From Vibrio sp. RE86 (lineage in GTDB: Bacteria > Pseudomonadota > Gammaproteobacteria > Enterobacterales > Vibrionaceae), in contig NZ_VTXI01000006.1 in NCBI RefSeq assembly GCF_013114545.1, positions 1-64,000 of the forward strand: 64,000 nt of DNA, given 5' to 3'. This document shows positions 47,294 to 56,230 of the stretch, in pieces (within the stretch, counting starts at the first letter, position 1; each line of letters begins with the position of its first letter). Under the pieces are notes generated by a model, which saw nothing but the letters and a program-made list of their open reading frames with translations, had not been told where the DNA came from and did no database searches. A program made the position numbers and the translations under genes.

Positions 47294-48169
47294 ATGGTAG
47301 AGAAGCAACAACGGCTGGCCGCAGTCAGCCGTATTCTCAATTTCTCTTGTGTGGATGGGCCTGGAAACCGCATGGTCATCTTCCTACAGGGGTGTAACTT
47401 CAACTGTTTGAACTGCCACAATCCTCACACGATTAATCACTGTAATGGGTGCGGTGATTGCGTCGATAGTTGTCCATCAGGAGCATTATCACGCCAAGGG
47501 GAGAAGGTGGTTTGGTCGTCATCTTTGTGTACTAATTGTGATAAGTGCATTGACATATGTAGTTATAAATCTAGCCCTAAAATTGCGTACTACTCGGTAA
47601 CAGATCTGCTGGAGATAATTCGAAAGCAGAGATTTTTCTTGTCGGGAATCACCATTTCAGGAGGAGAGGCGACGCTCCAATTGCCTTTCATCGTTCAATT
47701 GTTTGAAGCGATAAAACGAGATCCTGAACTTAACGAGTTAACCTGCTTTATTGACAGCAACGGTTACTTGCCAGAGTCTGGTTGGCAAAAGATAGAGCAT
47801 GTTCTCGATGGCGTGATGATTGACCTGAAGTCATGGCAGAAAGAGACCCATCAATGGCTCGTTGGGAGAGATAACCACAGAGTCATTCAATCTATCCACT
47901 ATCTTGCTGAGCGTGGCAAGTTACACGAGTTGCGTTTACTCCACATCCCAACCAAAAGCGATTTAGATGTCGAGGTGACAGAGATCATCAGATTGATTTG
48001 TACGCTTCCAAGTAGCGTTAATATTCGGCTCAATGCTTTTCAACACCATGGTGTGATAGGAGACGCATTGGAATGGGAAAAGTGTTCAGAGCAAGAGATG
48101 AAGAGATTCTACGAGTTAATTGCGCCTCATATCTCGCAAAACATAGCTTTGCCAACGGTCTATACCTAG
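47294..48169 (+). CDS. yjjW: Glycyl-radical enzyme activase YjjW
   Basis: A 291-residue radical-SAM protein that should install the glycyl radical on YjjI. The radical-SAM cluster motif is C34-x3-C38-x2-C41 (QGCNFNCLNCHN), followed by an inserted ferredoxin-like domain with two four-cysteine motifs (C50/C53/C56/C60 and C79/C82/C85/C89). The GGEATLQ segment is the SAM-binding GGE motif. Second gene of the yjjI-yjjW operon, convergent with a LysR gene. Confidence 0.93.
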   Translation: MVEKQQRLAAVSRILNFSCVDGPGNRMVIFLQGCNFNCLNCHNPHTINHCNGCGDCVDSCPSGALSRQGEKVVWSSSLCTNCDKCIDICSYKSSPKIAYYSVTDLLEIIRKQRFFLSGITISGGEATLQLPFIVQLFEAIKRDPELNELTCFIDSNGYLPESGWQKIEHVLDGVMIDLKSWQKETHQWLVGRDNHRVIQSIHYLAERGKLHELRLLHIPTKSDLDVEVTEIIRLICTLPSSVNIRLNAFQHHGVIGDALEWEKCSEQEMKRFYELIAPHISQNIALPTVYT

Positions 48170-48179
48170 CGATTTATAC

Positions 48180-49091
48180 CTAATCATCTATCCACTGATT
48201 ATAAAGCCAGTTAAGCGCAGGGTCGTTCAAGCTGGCTTGATTCCAAACTAAGCTATATGCAACTTGGCCATAGTCAAATGGTAACGGCTTTTCAATCAGC
48301 CCTTTTGCTTGCAGTGAATGCCTTGCCCACGCTTTTGAACAGGTAAGAAGGTATTCACTATGGTGACAGAGCACGGCTGCTGCACCAAAGTCAGCGACAG
48401 AGATCACGACTTTTCTAGCGCCATGTTGTTGGGTTAAGTTTTGCTCGAAATAGGGTTCTGATAGGTCTTTATCTAATATCCCGATATGTTGATAACACAG
48501 ATAAGAGTCAATGCTTAGGCTTTCGTTAGCTAAGGGATGGTCTGGATTCATCAAACACACCATTTCGTCGGCCAAAATCTGTTGCCACATAAGTTCACGG
48601 CTTCGTGTTGGGGGCTGACTGATATCGTGAGGTAACAGCATAAAATCGACCTGCCCACGATTGAGTGCGTCAAAACTCAGTTGTTCTTTGGCATACACGT
48701 TAATGCCTCTTGAAGCCGTTAAGGTTTGCGAGAGCTTTGCTATCTTTGGTGCAAAAAGCTCAAACGTACTTTCGCGCATCGACAGAGATATCTCACCGGT
48801 AAACTCGCTTGGCTCAAATTTTCCTTGGTGCAAAATACCATTCATGCCAGTTAGTATCTTATGAATATCTGGACCAATACTCTCTGCATAAGGTGTCGGA
48901 ACGAGCTGCCCACCATCGCGATAAAAGAGGTCATCTTTCATTAACTCTCGAAGCTGCCCCAAGGTTTTACTCACACTAGAAGGTGTCACACAAAGAACAC
49001 GAGCTGCTGAGGTTACGCTGTGGGTACTAAGCAAAACATGGAGAGCAGTCAGATGCTTTAAGCTAATGCGCGAAAGGGTGATGTAGTCCAT
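48180..49091 (-). CDS. LysR-family transcriptional regulator
   Basis: A 303-residue regulator with the N-terminal winged helix (LSTHSVTSAARVLCVTPSSV then SKTLGQLRELMKDDLFYRDG) and a periplasmic-binding-protein-like effector domain. The start is ATG 49091; an in-frame TTG at 49100 adds three residues. It ends 11 bases from the yjjW stop (convergent) and is divergent from the Tad-like genes, so either could be a target. Effector unknown. Confidence 0.9.
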   Translation of the reverse strand: MDYITLSRISLKHLTALHVLLSTHSVTSAARVLCVTPSSVSKTLGQLRELMKDDLFYRDGGQLVPTPYAESIGPDIHKILTGMNGILHQGKFEPSEFTGEISLSMRESTFELFAPKIAKLSQTLTASRGINVYAKEQLSFDALNRGQVDFMLLPHDISQPPTRSRELMWQQILADEMVCLMNPDHPLANESLSIDSYLCYQHIGILDKDLSEPYFEQNLTQQHGARKVVISVADFGAAAVLCHHSEYLLTCSKAWARHSLQAKGLIEKPLPFDYGQVAYSLVWNQASLNDPALNWLYNQWIDD

Positions 49092-49258
49092 AGTAATCAA
49101 ATAGTTATTCCAGCGCTCTCTTTATAACCCTTATAGGTTGGAATTGGTAGAGGGATTATGTAGGTCGAATCAGAGAAAACAGCACAGTGCCAAATTAGCT
49201 AAAGTGCAGGTTGATGTCTAAACTTTAGTATGTGTCATCAGTGACTAGAGCATACTTT

Positions 49259-50641
49259 ATGTCGGTAAAACACATTGCAAGCGTATCTAAGCAAAAAGGA
49301 CTCGTCACCGTATTCTTTACTTTGGCCTCTGCCGTATTAATTGGATTTGTCGGGCTCGCTGTGGACACAGGTTTTGCCTACGGTAATTTTAGGCAAGCCC
49401 AAACAGCAGCCGATGCGGCTGCGTTATCCGCTGCGTTTGAAAAATACTATGGCCACTCTAGCGCCAATATCCAAAATTATGCTCTGTCAGAGGTAAAAGC
49501 GCACAACTTTGAAAATGGCGTCGATGGTGTCACGGTTACAGTCAATAATCCTCCCACATCTGGCTCTTATGCTGGTGATAGCGACTTTGTTGAAGTGGTT
49601 ATTACTAAAGAAGTCCCAACTTTCTTTTTACGGTTTATTGGTTTCAATGATTTTGACTACTCTGTGAGAGCGGTAGCGAATGGCATTATTTCTTCCAGTG
49701 CTTGTGTTTATGCCTTGGGTGATGAGCATGAAAAAGCGTTTCATGTGTCTAGTGGGTCGACTTTAGATGCAAATTGCGGAGTCCATGCAAACTCAGAAGA
49801 CAGTTCTGGGCTTTATGTCGATAGTGGTTCCACTCTAGAAGCGACTAGTGTTGACGTTGTTGGCGGGGCATATAAAAGCGGCAGTACCATTGACCCATCG
49901 GCTAATGAAAATGCGAGTCCAATTTCAGACCCATTAGGTACGCTTCCAGCCCCCACTTTTTCGTATGGCTCTTGTGATTATCAAGGCAACAGTAAAGGTG
50001 GTGGAATTTATGAACGCTACGAAATTGACTCTCAGAAAAGAACCATCAATCCAGGTGTCTATTGCGGCGGCCTCTTTATTAAAGGAGACGCTGAAGTAAC
50101 GATGAACCCTGGAACCTACATCTTACAAGGCGGTGGATTAGTCGTTGATGGCAGCGACGCAGAGTTAACGGGAGATGGGGTGTTTATCTATAACACCTGT
50201 GCTAAGAAAGCATGTAGCAGCTACGGCAGCAGTTATGACGAAGAAGAATTTCATCCTCTTGATGTTAAGTCAGCAGGTACGTTGAATCTATCGGCTTGTA
50301 GCCAAGCGAGTAGCAGTAGCTGTGAAAGTGAAATAGACGATGCCTATGAAGATATCTTTTGGTACACCGACAGAGAAGCTCCAGACACATCCGGCCCGCA
50401 ACAAGATCCTGTGAATAAGATAAACAGTAGTGCGACTGCTGATTTGGCAGGCATCCTCTATGTGGGCAACCAATACCTAGAAATATCGAGTAACAGTGAT
50501 GTCAACGCGACCAATGGTGTGTTCATCACGAAATACATTCAAGTGGCTAGTGACTCGTCGCTTAATGTCACTCATGACAGTGCTGCGCCAGCCGGTTTGG
50601 GGAGCTCTGCTCCGTATGTTCGAATCACACTAGTGGAATAA
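49259..50641 (+). CDS. TadG-like protein with N-terminal Tad domain
   Basis: A 460-residue protein. Residues about 10-55 are the Tad/TadG signature (QKGLVTVFFTLASAVLIGFV, then AVDTGFAYGNFRQAQTAADA with alanine-rich AALSAAF). The rest is a Ser/Gly/Asp-rich, probably beta-helical extracellular part with repeated 'SGSTLDA / SGSTLEA / SGSTIDP' elements near residues 160-215, and several cysteines. Starts at GTG 49232 or 49241 are possible; I prefer ATG 49259. First of three genes with two TadE-like proteins; no Tad ATPase, secretin, prepilin peptidase or flp pilin gene is in the window. Confidence 0.85.
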   Translation: MSVKHIASVSKQKGLVTVFFTLASAVLIGFVGLAVDTGFAYGNFRQAQTAADAAALSAAFEKYYGHSSANIQNYALSEVKAHNFENGVDGVTVTVNNPPTSGSYAGDSDFVEVVITKEVPTFFLRFIGFNDFDYSVRAVANGIISSSACVYALGDEHEKAFHVSSGSTLDANCGVHANSEDSSGLYVDSGSTLEATSVDVVGGAYKSGSTIDPSANENASPISDPLGTLPAPTFSYGSCDYQGNSKGGGIYERYEIDSQKRTINPGVYCGGLFIKGDAEVTMNPGTYILQGGGLVVDGSDAELTGDGVFIYNTCAKKACSSYGSSYDEEEFHPLDVKSAGTLNLSACSQASSSSCESEIDDAYEDIFWYTDREAPDTSGPQQDPVNKINSSATADLAGILYVGNQYLEISSNSDVNATNGVFITKYIQVASDSSLNVTHDSAAPAGLGSSAPYVRITLVE

Positions 50642-50653
50642 AGGGGGGATGAA

Positions 50654-51130
50654 ATGAAAAAGTTTAACACTGGGCTCATTTCTGTAGAGCTAACCATTTT
50701 AACGCCCCTAATCATGTTGATGCTTTATATCGCTGTCGATTTCGGTCGAGTAATGTCAGAGATTATCGTGACCAGCAGTTCAGCGAGTAGTGCCGCTGGT
50801 CATGGCTCGATCCACAGTGGAGAGTTCGACAGCCCAATCGATAGCGCGGGAATGTTAGCGATAGCGCAGAAAGATGCGGAAGGCCTTTCCATAAATGAAA
50901 ATGAAGTAGGGGCGGTGAGTGTCACGACCGAGAGAGTTTGCCGATGTTATGACCCAAATGGCGGAGCCTTAGTCGAACCAACAACCAGTGCGTGTGCGAC
51001 AAATTGTAGTGACCAGAAAGAGGTATATATCCAGACGACGGTGACCCGAAACTTTAATACGCTGAGTGGCCATGAGGCTATGCCGAACTTGATGACATTA
51101 AACAGTTCAGCGAGGTATCGAGTGGAATGA
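50654..51130 (+). CDS. TadE-like minor pseudopilin (first copy)
   Basis: A 158-residue protein with the TadE N-terminus: a short basic leader, then the hydrophobic helix GLISVELTILTPLIMLMLYI with the glutamate at position five of the mature form, and a C-terminal part with a cysteine-rich loop (CRCYDPNGG, CATNCSD). A GGGGGG-type ribosome-binding site lies upstream, 12 bases after the TadG-like gene. It overlaps the next TadE-like gene. Confidence 0.85.
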   Translation: MKKFNTGLISVELTILTPLIMLMLYIAVDFGRVMSEIIVTSSSASSAAGHGSIHSGEFDSPIDSAGMLAIAQKDAEGLSINENEVGAVSVTTERVCRCYDPNGGALVEPTTSACATNCSDQKEVYIQTTVTRNFNTLSGHEAMPNLMTLNSSARYRVE

Positions 51131-51552
51131 TGAAACAGACGTTGTTAACTGTCAGTAGGCAGAAAGGTCTCACTATTGTTGAATTCACGATAGTCGCCGT
51201 GTTTTTTATGTTTATGATCTTCGCAATTATCGAGGGTTCTCGGTACGTCTATTCAAATGGGGCGCTGTCACATGTTGCTAGAGAAGGGGCGAGATACGCT
51301 GCTGTTCGAGGTAGTCAGGCCACCATTGATACCGCGCGAGCAAGCGATGCGCCCGCAACATCAACGTCTGTCGCTAACTATGTGGCGAGTCGTTCTCCTT
51401 TGAATGGTGTGACAACATCTGTAGTCTGGACGCCAAATAACACGCCGGGAAGCCAAGTCACAGTGACGGTCAGCTATACATTTAACTCGTTCATTACGCT
51501 ATTCAATAGTGTAACCCTAACGAGTACAGCGACTAGCATCATCTACTTTTAA
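51127..51552 (+). CDS. TadE-like minor pseudopilin (second copy)
   Basis: A 141-residue protein with the TadE pattern QKGLTIVEFTIVAVFFMFMI (glutamate after the conserved glycine) and a C-terminal beta domain. The start overlaps the previous stop (ATGATGA), so translation is coupled; ATG 51130 is an alternative one codon in. Last gene of the trio, closed by a terminator. Confidence 0.86.
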   Translation: MMKQTLLTVSRQKGLTIVEFTIVAVFFMFMIFAIIEGSRYVYSNGALSHVAREGARYAAVRGSQATIDTARASDAPATSTSVANYVASRSPLNGVTTSVVWTPNNTPGSQVTVTVSYTFNSFITLFNSVTLTSTATSIIYF

Positions 51553-51553
51553 T

Positions 51554-51589
51554 AAAAAAAGCGCGATTCAATCAGTGAATTCGCGCTTT
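51554..51589. terminator. Bidirectional terminator TadE / purC
   Basis: GCGCGATTCA, a short loop, and TGAATTCGCGC (one bulged T), flanked by A7 and TTT. Confidence 0.85.
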
Positions 51590-51631
51590 CTAGTTATTGA
51601 TATATCACATCACTTTCTAAATGAAGCAATG

Positions 51632-52735
51632 TTAGTCAATAAGGCCGTACTCTTTGCTTAGAACGTCGATGATCTCTTGTTTCGGGTTCGAGCTTAAGTT
51701 GATTGGCTGGCCAGTGATTTTTTCTGCAATACCAATATAAGTACGAGAGATATTCTGAAGTGCTTCTAATGGCAATGCGTTATCGCGAGCCAGTGCTTCA
51801 CGTTCTTCCATACGTTCTTTATTAAGAAGAATATCTGGGTCAGGGAAGTGGTTAAGTAGGAACTGGCGGAAACCTTCTTTTGAATTCTCGACGATATTGC
51901 CCGCGTTGTACTCTTCTTCATCCCAAATACGAGATGAGTCTGGCGTACCGACTTCATCCATATAGATTAGCTTCTCGTTACCTGCTGCGTCGTGAACGTA
52001 ACCAAACTCAAATTTAGTGTCGACGAAGATTTGATCGATCTCTGCAAGAGCATTACTGATTACAACAAAGCCTTCACGTAGCAGTTTTTCGTATTGAGCG
52101 ATATCTTCAGCTTTTGAGAAGTTAAATGCTGCAAAGTTTTCTTCAATGTTTTGGCGAGTGATATTCACATCATCCGCTTCAGGAACGCCAGGAATACCTT
52201 TCAAGATACCTTTAGTCGAAGGCGTCATGAGCAGTTCAGGTAGCGCTTTGTCTTTCTCTAACCCTTCTGGCAATTGAATACCACAGAATTCGCGTTCGCC
52301 TTTGTCGTATGCGCGCCACATTGAGCCTGTGATGTATTGACGGCAAATCGCTTCGATCATGATTGGCTTCGCTTTCTGCACGATCCAAACGAATGGGTGG
52401 GGGATATCAAGAATGTGGCTGTCTGCTAAGCCGTTATCTTTGAATAACTTAAACCAGTGGTTTGAGATAGCGTTAAGTGCAGCACCTTTGCCCGGTACAC
52501 CTTTTAAACCACCTTCAGCGTGCCAGATACAGTCAAATGCTGAAATACGGTCACTGATAACCATAATGGCTAGCGGAGCGTCTGGAGCGACGTCATAGCC
52601 TTTCTCTTTGATTAGACGTTTGCTGTCTTCTTCTGTTAACCAATATACAGAGCGTACTTTACCACTGTGTACGGGCTTATCAGTACGAATTGGAAGATCA
52701 TCATTTACGGCAAGAACTTGGTCAGCGAGACTCAT
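51632..52735 (-). CDS. purC: Phosphoribosylaminoimidazole-succinocarboxamide synthase
   Basis: A 367-residue enzyme of purine synthesis (CAIR + aspartate + ATP to SAICAR). Visible marks are [24 protein letters not shown], and [23 protein letters not shown] residues ([19 protein letters not shown]). This is the long form (about 365 residues) seen in Vibrio, not the 237-residue E. coli form. A PurR box lies about 95 bases upstream. Confidence 0.96.
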   Translation of the reverse strand: MSLADQVLAVNDDLPIRTDKPVHSGKVRSVYWLTEEDSKRLIKEKGYDVAPDAPLAIMVISDRISAFDCIWHAEGGLKGVPGKGAALNAISNHWFKLFKDNGLADSHILDIPHPFVWIVQKAKPIMIEAICRQYITGSMWRAYDKGEREFCGIQLPEGLEKDKALPELLMTPSTKGILKGIPGVPEADDVNITRQNIEENFAAFNFSKAEDIAQYEKLLREGFVVISNALAEIDQIFVDTKFEFGYVHDAAGNEKLIYMDEVGTPDSSRIWDEEEYNAGNIVENSKEGFRQFLLNHFPDPDILLNKERMEEREALARDNALPLEALQNISRTYIGIAEKITGQPINLSSNPKQEIIDVLSKEYGLID

Positions 52736-52829
52736 CTAGACATTCCTATCTTTAACAAGGTGGAAAATTATCATTGGATAATTGATTTGAAAGGCATGAT
52801 ACCAGAACTATTTTAGGTCGCCAGAGAAA

Positions 52830-52845
52830 AAGCAAACGTTTGCTT
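52830..52845. promoter_or_regulatory. PurR operator upstream of purC
   Basis: AAGCAAACGTTTGCTT, with the perfect palindrome GCAAACGTTTGC; same core as before purT. Confidence 0.92.
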
Positions 52846-52948
52846 AATTTTTCATTAAGTAAAGTGTAAAGGGCTTAGTTAAAGGAGGTTTAAAACAAAA
52901 ATGCCCCTGTCGATAGGGGCAAAAAGGCAGTGTATGTTGTTGTCGGTA

Positions 52949-53344
52949 TTAGTGGAATTGAGTCACTTTCCCTTCAACAAAGAAGACTTCGCATTGCAGT
53001 TGTTGCGCAAGACTCTGTAGCAAACTTTGCTCAACAGCAGGAATATGGTTCGAAGCAACAACAGCACTTGCGTTACCTGATTGAATGGCTTTTTTTACAA
53101 TCTCAAATTCTGACTGAGTATGAGAAGGTTTCATCTGAATGATTTTTTTACAGCTAATGTGAGAGGCAGCAAACTGATCGTAGTCAGGGCGAGGGCAGTT
53201 TGCAGTAAATAAGATCCATTGGCTTTGTCCCGAAAGACCCGCTAGTCGGTTTAATGTAGACGAATCAATGTTCATTGGCTGAGTCTGTTGAGCAAGAACA
53301 TTAAACTTAGAATATGTGCGAGCTGAGTTGTTTGCCTGAATCAT
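52949..53344 (-). CDS. sulA: SulA-like cell division inhibitor
   Basis: A 131-residue protein resembling SulA: ILFTANCPRPDYDQFAASHI and the central KIIQMKPSHTQSEFEIVKKA fit the SulA fold. SulA blocks FtsZ during SOS. A consensus LexA box stands 23 bases upstream of the start. I placed the start at ATG 53344 (AAGGGA upstream); an ATG at 53365 lies inside the LexA box and would leave no leader. The terminal Lon-recognition histidine of E. coli SulA (ending in H) is also seen here (VTQFH). Confidence 0.85.
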   Translation of the reverse strand: MIQANNSARTYSKFNVLAQQTQPMNIDSSTLNRLAGLSGQSQWILFTANCPRPDYDQFAASHISCKKIIQMKPSHTQSEFEIVKKAIQSGNASAVVASNHIPAVEQSLLQSLAQQLQCEVFFVEGKVTQFH

Positions 53345-53364
53345 AATAACTGTCCCTTTGTACA

Positions 53365-53384
53365 TGCTGTATGTCTATACAGTA
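53365..53384. promoter_or_regulatory. LexA (SOS) box of sulA
   Basis: CTGTATGTCTATACAG (53367-53382) flanked by TG and TA fits the LexA consensus CTGT-N8-ACAG, with only two mismatched pairs in the inverted repeat. Confidence 0.93.
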
Positions 53385-53688
53385 GTTATTTTCGTGAGAT
53401 TAGGCAAGCGTTATTTGTGTAAAATTTCGGCATGAATCTGGGTTTTGATAATGAAATTTTCATTAAAGTATTGATATTAAAGGTTTAATTGGTTTTATGA
53501 ATTTTGTATTTGTTTGTGAGGCGTGATGAGAAATGTGAGATGGAGCAGAGGTGGACATACAGTGTCATACAGTAGGGCTGTATATGGCTGAGTAAGGTGT
53601 CCATATGTTGAAGGATTAGTCAGCTTAAACTAAAAAGCCCAAAGCATGGTGCTTTGGGCAATAAATCTAGAGCGTCAGAAAGAGAAGA
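53385..53688. other. Intergenic region upstream of sulA
   Basis: About 300 AT-rich bases. It contains a direct repeat of CATACAGT (53556-53563 and 53566-53573) ten bases apart and the terminator at 53632-53659. No gene recognised. Confidence 0.5.
53632..53659 (-). terminator. Terminator of the periplasmic protein gene
   Basis: GCCCAAAGC, loop, GCTTTGGGC, followed on the minus strand by TTTTT. Confidence 0.9.
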
Positions 53689-54264
53689 TTATTCAACCAA
53701 CTCATAAGTCGCTTCCATCTCTTCAGGAGCAATGCCATATTCATAGTTAGCTAGGTAACCGTCTTTGTACACCTTCATCCCATCATCGCTCCAGCTCACT
53801 TTAATTGTTGCTGTTTGACCATCTTCGCTTCCCATCAGCTTGAGCATATCTGAGTCGATTTTGATCGCTTTAATGGTTTTAATGCGTTTGAAAGATTGAA
53901 ACTCAGTTGAATCAGGTAGCTGACCATAGGTATCCACCCATTTTGTCTTAGGTACTAGCCATTGATTGTAAACATCATCAACAATAGGTGTCTCTTTACT
54001 TGCAATGACAACATCCTTGCTGACAAGGTTACGTGTTTCCACGCTGTAGCCACCTTTACCGTCAGAAACATAGGTAGGGAACTCTGAACCAATTTCTTTT
54101 TCCGTTGGTAAACGCCCAAGTGTTTTGGCCTTTTTAACGAATATTTGCGCGTTTTCAAACTTATCCATAATTTCAGGGATCTTTTGAAATTCAACTGGAG
54201 CCGCGAATAGACCGTTTGAAAAAGTAAGAAGAGTGGCAGCGAATGCAATTTTTAGATGTTTCAT
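53689..54264 (-). CDS. Predicted periplasmic protein, unknown function
   Basis: A 191-residue protein with a clear signal peptide (MKHLKIAFAATLLTFSNGLF then AAPVEF) and no further membrane segment. No domain recognised; the middle region (TLGRLPTEKEIGSEFPTYVS) and the two mentions of Trp-rich beta stretches give no clue. I chose ATG 54264, since it opens the signal peptide; upstream ATGs at 54270 and 54288 are possible. It has its own terminator. Confidence 0.78.
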   Translation of the reverse strand: MKHLKIAFAATLLTFSNGLFAAPVEFQKIPEIMDKFENAQIFVKKAKTLGRLPTEKEIGSEFPTYVSDGKGGYSVETRNLVSKDVVIASKETPIVDDVYNQWLVPKTKWVDTYGQLPDSTEFQSFKRIKTIKAIKIDSDMLKLMGSEDGQTATIKVSWSDDGMKVYKDGYLANYEYGIAPEEMEATYELVE

Positions 54265-54377
54265 AATCATTTCTTTAGTGCAGTACATATTATATTTAGA
54301 ATAACATACTGAATATGTGGCTTGAAGTCGTATATAGCGCTTTATTCCAAATGAAAGGCGTGCTCTAAAGGTGTAAA

Positions 54378-55079
54378 TCAGAGAAAACGTTCTGGAAAGT
54401 CGCTAAAAATGCCATCAAGACCGCTTAGGTGCTTCAGCGCATTTGGATTGTTCACGGTATAACACCAGACTTGGTAATCATGCTCTTTTAGATAGCGTAT
54501 GTGACTTTTTGTGACCCAACGATAGTTCAAGTTACATCCAAAAGCCGAGACCTCCTTTAATAGTCTTTTATCTGATGGTTTGAGCCGTTCAGAAAGCACC
54601 GCTAATCGATGGTGAGGGAGCTGTTGATGAAGGTGTCTAATAATTTGGTGATTAAAGCTTGATAGCAAAATATGGTCTGATGGAAAGCTCGACTTATCTA
54701 AATAGCGTTTGAGTATCTGACAAACGCGCTCGGCGTCATGTCGGTCAATCTTTACCTCTAGATTAACCTTTAGTTTTGCTTTTTCGGCGAAAGCAAGTAA
54801 CTCATCAAGCGTCAATATTGATTGGTGGGCAAAATCTTCAGAAAACCAAGAACCAAAATCGAGATGTTTAAGTGTCTCTAAGGTCTGTTCGTCCACTCGA
54901 CCTTTGCCGTTACTGCAACGGTTCACAGTATGGTCATGGCAGATAACAAGCTCTTCATCGAGTGTCGGTTGCACGTCAACTTCTACCCACTCTAAACCTA
55001 GCTTGGCCGCTTCAGCGATACTTACGAGCGTATTTTCTGGGAAGCGTCCCGCGACACCTCTATGTCCTACAACTAACAT
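54378..55079 (-). CDS. Glycerophosphodiester phosphodiesterase (cytosolic, UgpQ-like)
   Basis: A 233-residue GDPD-family enzyme. The catalytic signature is GHRGVAGRFPENTLVSIAEA, with EVDVQPTLDEELVICHDHTV (metal-binding Glu, Asp and catalytic His). There is no signal peptide, so it should be cytosolic, releasing glycerol 3-phosphate from glycerophosphodiesters. Single gene. Confidence 0.93.
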   Translation of the reverse strand: MLVVGHRGVAGRFPENTLVSIAEAAKLGLEWVEVDVQPTLDEELVICHDHTVNRCSNGKGRVDEQTLETLKHLDFGSWFSEDFAHQSILTLDELLAFAEKAKLKVNLEVKIDRHDAERVCQILKRYLDKSSFPSDHILLSSFNHQIIRHLHQQLPHHRLAVLSERLKPSDKRLLKEVSAFGCNLNYRWVTKSHIRYLKEHDYQVWCYTVNNPNALKHLSGLDGIFSDFPERFL

Positions 55080-55219
55080 TACTAACTCACTCTATTTTAA
55101 CTCTTGAGTAGAGTACTCTTTATCTGTCTCAATGAGTAGAGAATAGATGGCTATTGAACTTTGATTCTGACACTATCCATGAATAAAAAACACGATAACA
55201 ATTCCAAAGAGAAAACATT

Positions 55220-56092
55220 TTGAACGCTGAAAATAGAGCGGCTTGGATATTAGTCGCAACCACGGGGCTGGCCGGTTTAGGTTGGATCTTTTCGAAAGAA
55301 GCGATTCAAGGTCTACCGCCGTTCGGATTTGTTGGCCTGAGGTTTCTTGTGGCCTCAATGTGCCTACTGCCATTGTGCTTTAAACAAATTCGTCAACTGA
55401 CATTACCGCTTTTCTACCAAGCTTTAGGTGGTGGCTTAATTCTAACTTTCGCTCTTTTGAGTTGGGTCTATGCGATTTCGATAAGTGAAACGTTAGGTGA
55501 GGGAGCTTTTATCGTCAGCCTTTCGATGATCATCGTGCCTATTATTGCTTGGTTGCTGTTTAAGGAGCGTCCTAAACGAGCGTTCTGGTTATCCATGCCT
55601 ATCGCTGTCTCAGGTTTAGCGATGCTCTCATTAACCGATGGGTGGAATAGCTCAACTGGGCAGATTTGGTTCTTAGCGAATGCCTGTTTATTGGCTTTGC
55701 ACTTTAACGTCAATAGCAAGTTAGCTCAGAAAATTCCGGTATTACTGCTTACCGCGATTCAACTTTTCGTTACGGGTGTTGTCTCTTTAGGCGCATCCCT
55801 AATGTTTGAAACTTTCCCTGAGCAAATCGAAAGCTCTATATGGGGCTGGTTTGCGGCCAGCGCGCTACTGGCGACCAGTTTACGTTACGTCATGCAAACA
55901 TTAGGGCAAAAGGGAAGTAACCCAGGCAACGCGGCATTGATCATGTTGTTGGAGCCAATTTGGACAGTGATCCTCAGCATGGCTTGGTATGGCGAACAGC
56001 TTTCACGAAACAAGCTCATGGGGTGCTCTCTGATATTAATTGCACTGATTTTGTATCGTACCGATGGTCGATTCTTGAGATTGAAGAGATAG
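55220..56092 (+). CDS. DMT/EamA-family transporter
   Basis: A 290-residue membrane protein with ten predicted helices in two EamA repeats; the second repeat opens IWFLANACLLALHFNVNS, and PEQIESSIWGWFAASALLAT lies before LLEPIWTVILSMAWYGEQLS. Such proteins export metabolites or amino acids. The start is TTG at 55220 with AAAGAGA upstream; no nearby ATG fits. Substrate unknown. Confidence 0.88.
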   Translation: MNAENRAAWILVATTGLAGLGWIFSKEAIQGLPPFGFVGLRFLVASMCLLPLCFKQIRQLTLPLFYQALGGGLILTFALLSWVYAISISETLGEGAFIVSLSMIIVPIIAWLLFKERPKRAFWLSMPIAVSGLAMLSLTDGWNSSTGQIWFLANACLLALHFNVNSKLAQKIPVLLLTAIQLFVTGVVSLGASLMFETFPEQIESSIWGWFAASALLATSLRYVMQTLGQKGSNPGNAALIMLLEPIWTVILSMAWYGEQLSRNKLMGCSLILIALILYRTDGRFLRLKR

Positions 56093-56230
56093 CCGCAATT
56101 TGAGTTCAATAGACCAGTTTGATGTAACGCAAGTTCACGTTAGTTAATTGAAGGAAGAGTGAAGATTGCGTTGCCTAACTAGATTCTTAAGATTAGAATG
56201 CGAACCTTTTTCAATTGTACTGTTATTCTC

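Noticed and set aside
53556..53590. Repeated CATACAGT and a nearby CTGTATA, resembling a second LexA site
   Set aside because: LexA needs CTGT-N8-ACAG; here the halves are in the wrong order or tandem. Kept only as an unexplained direct repeat.
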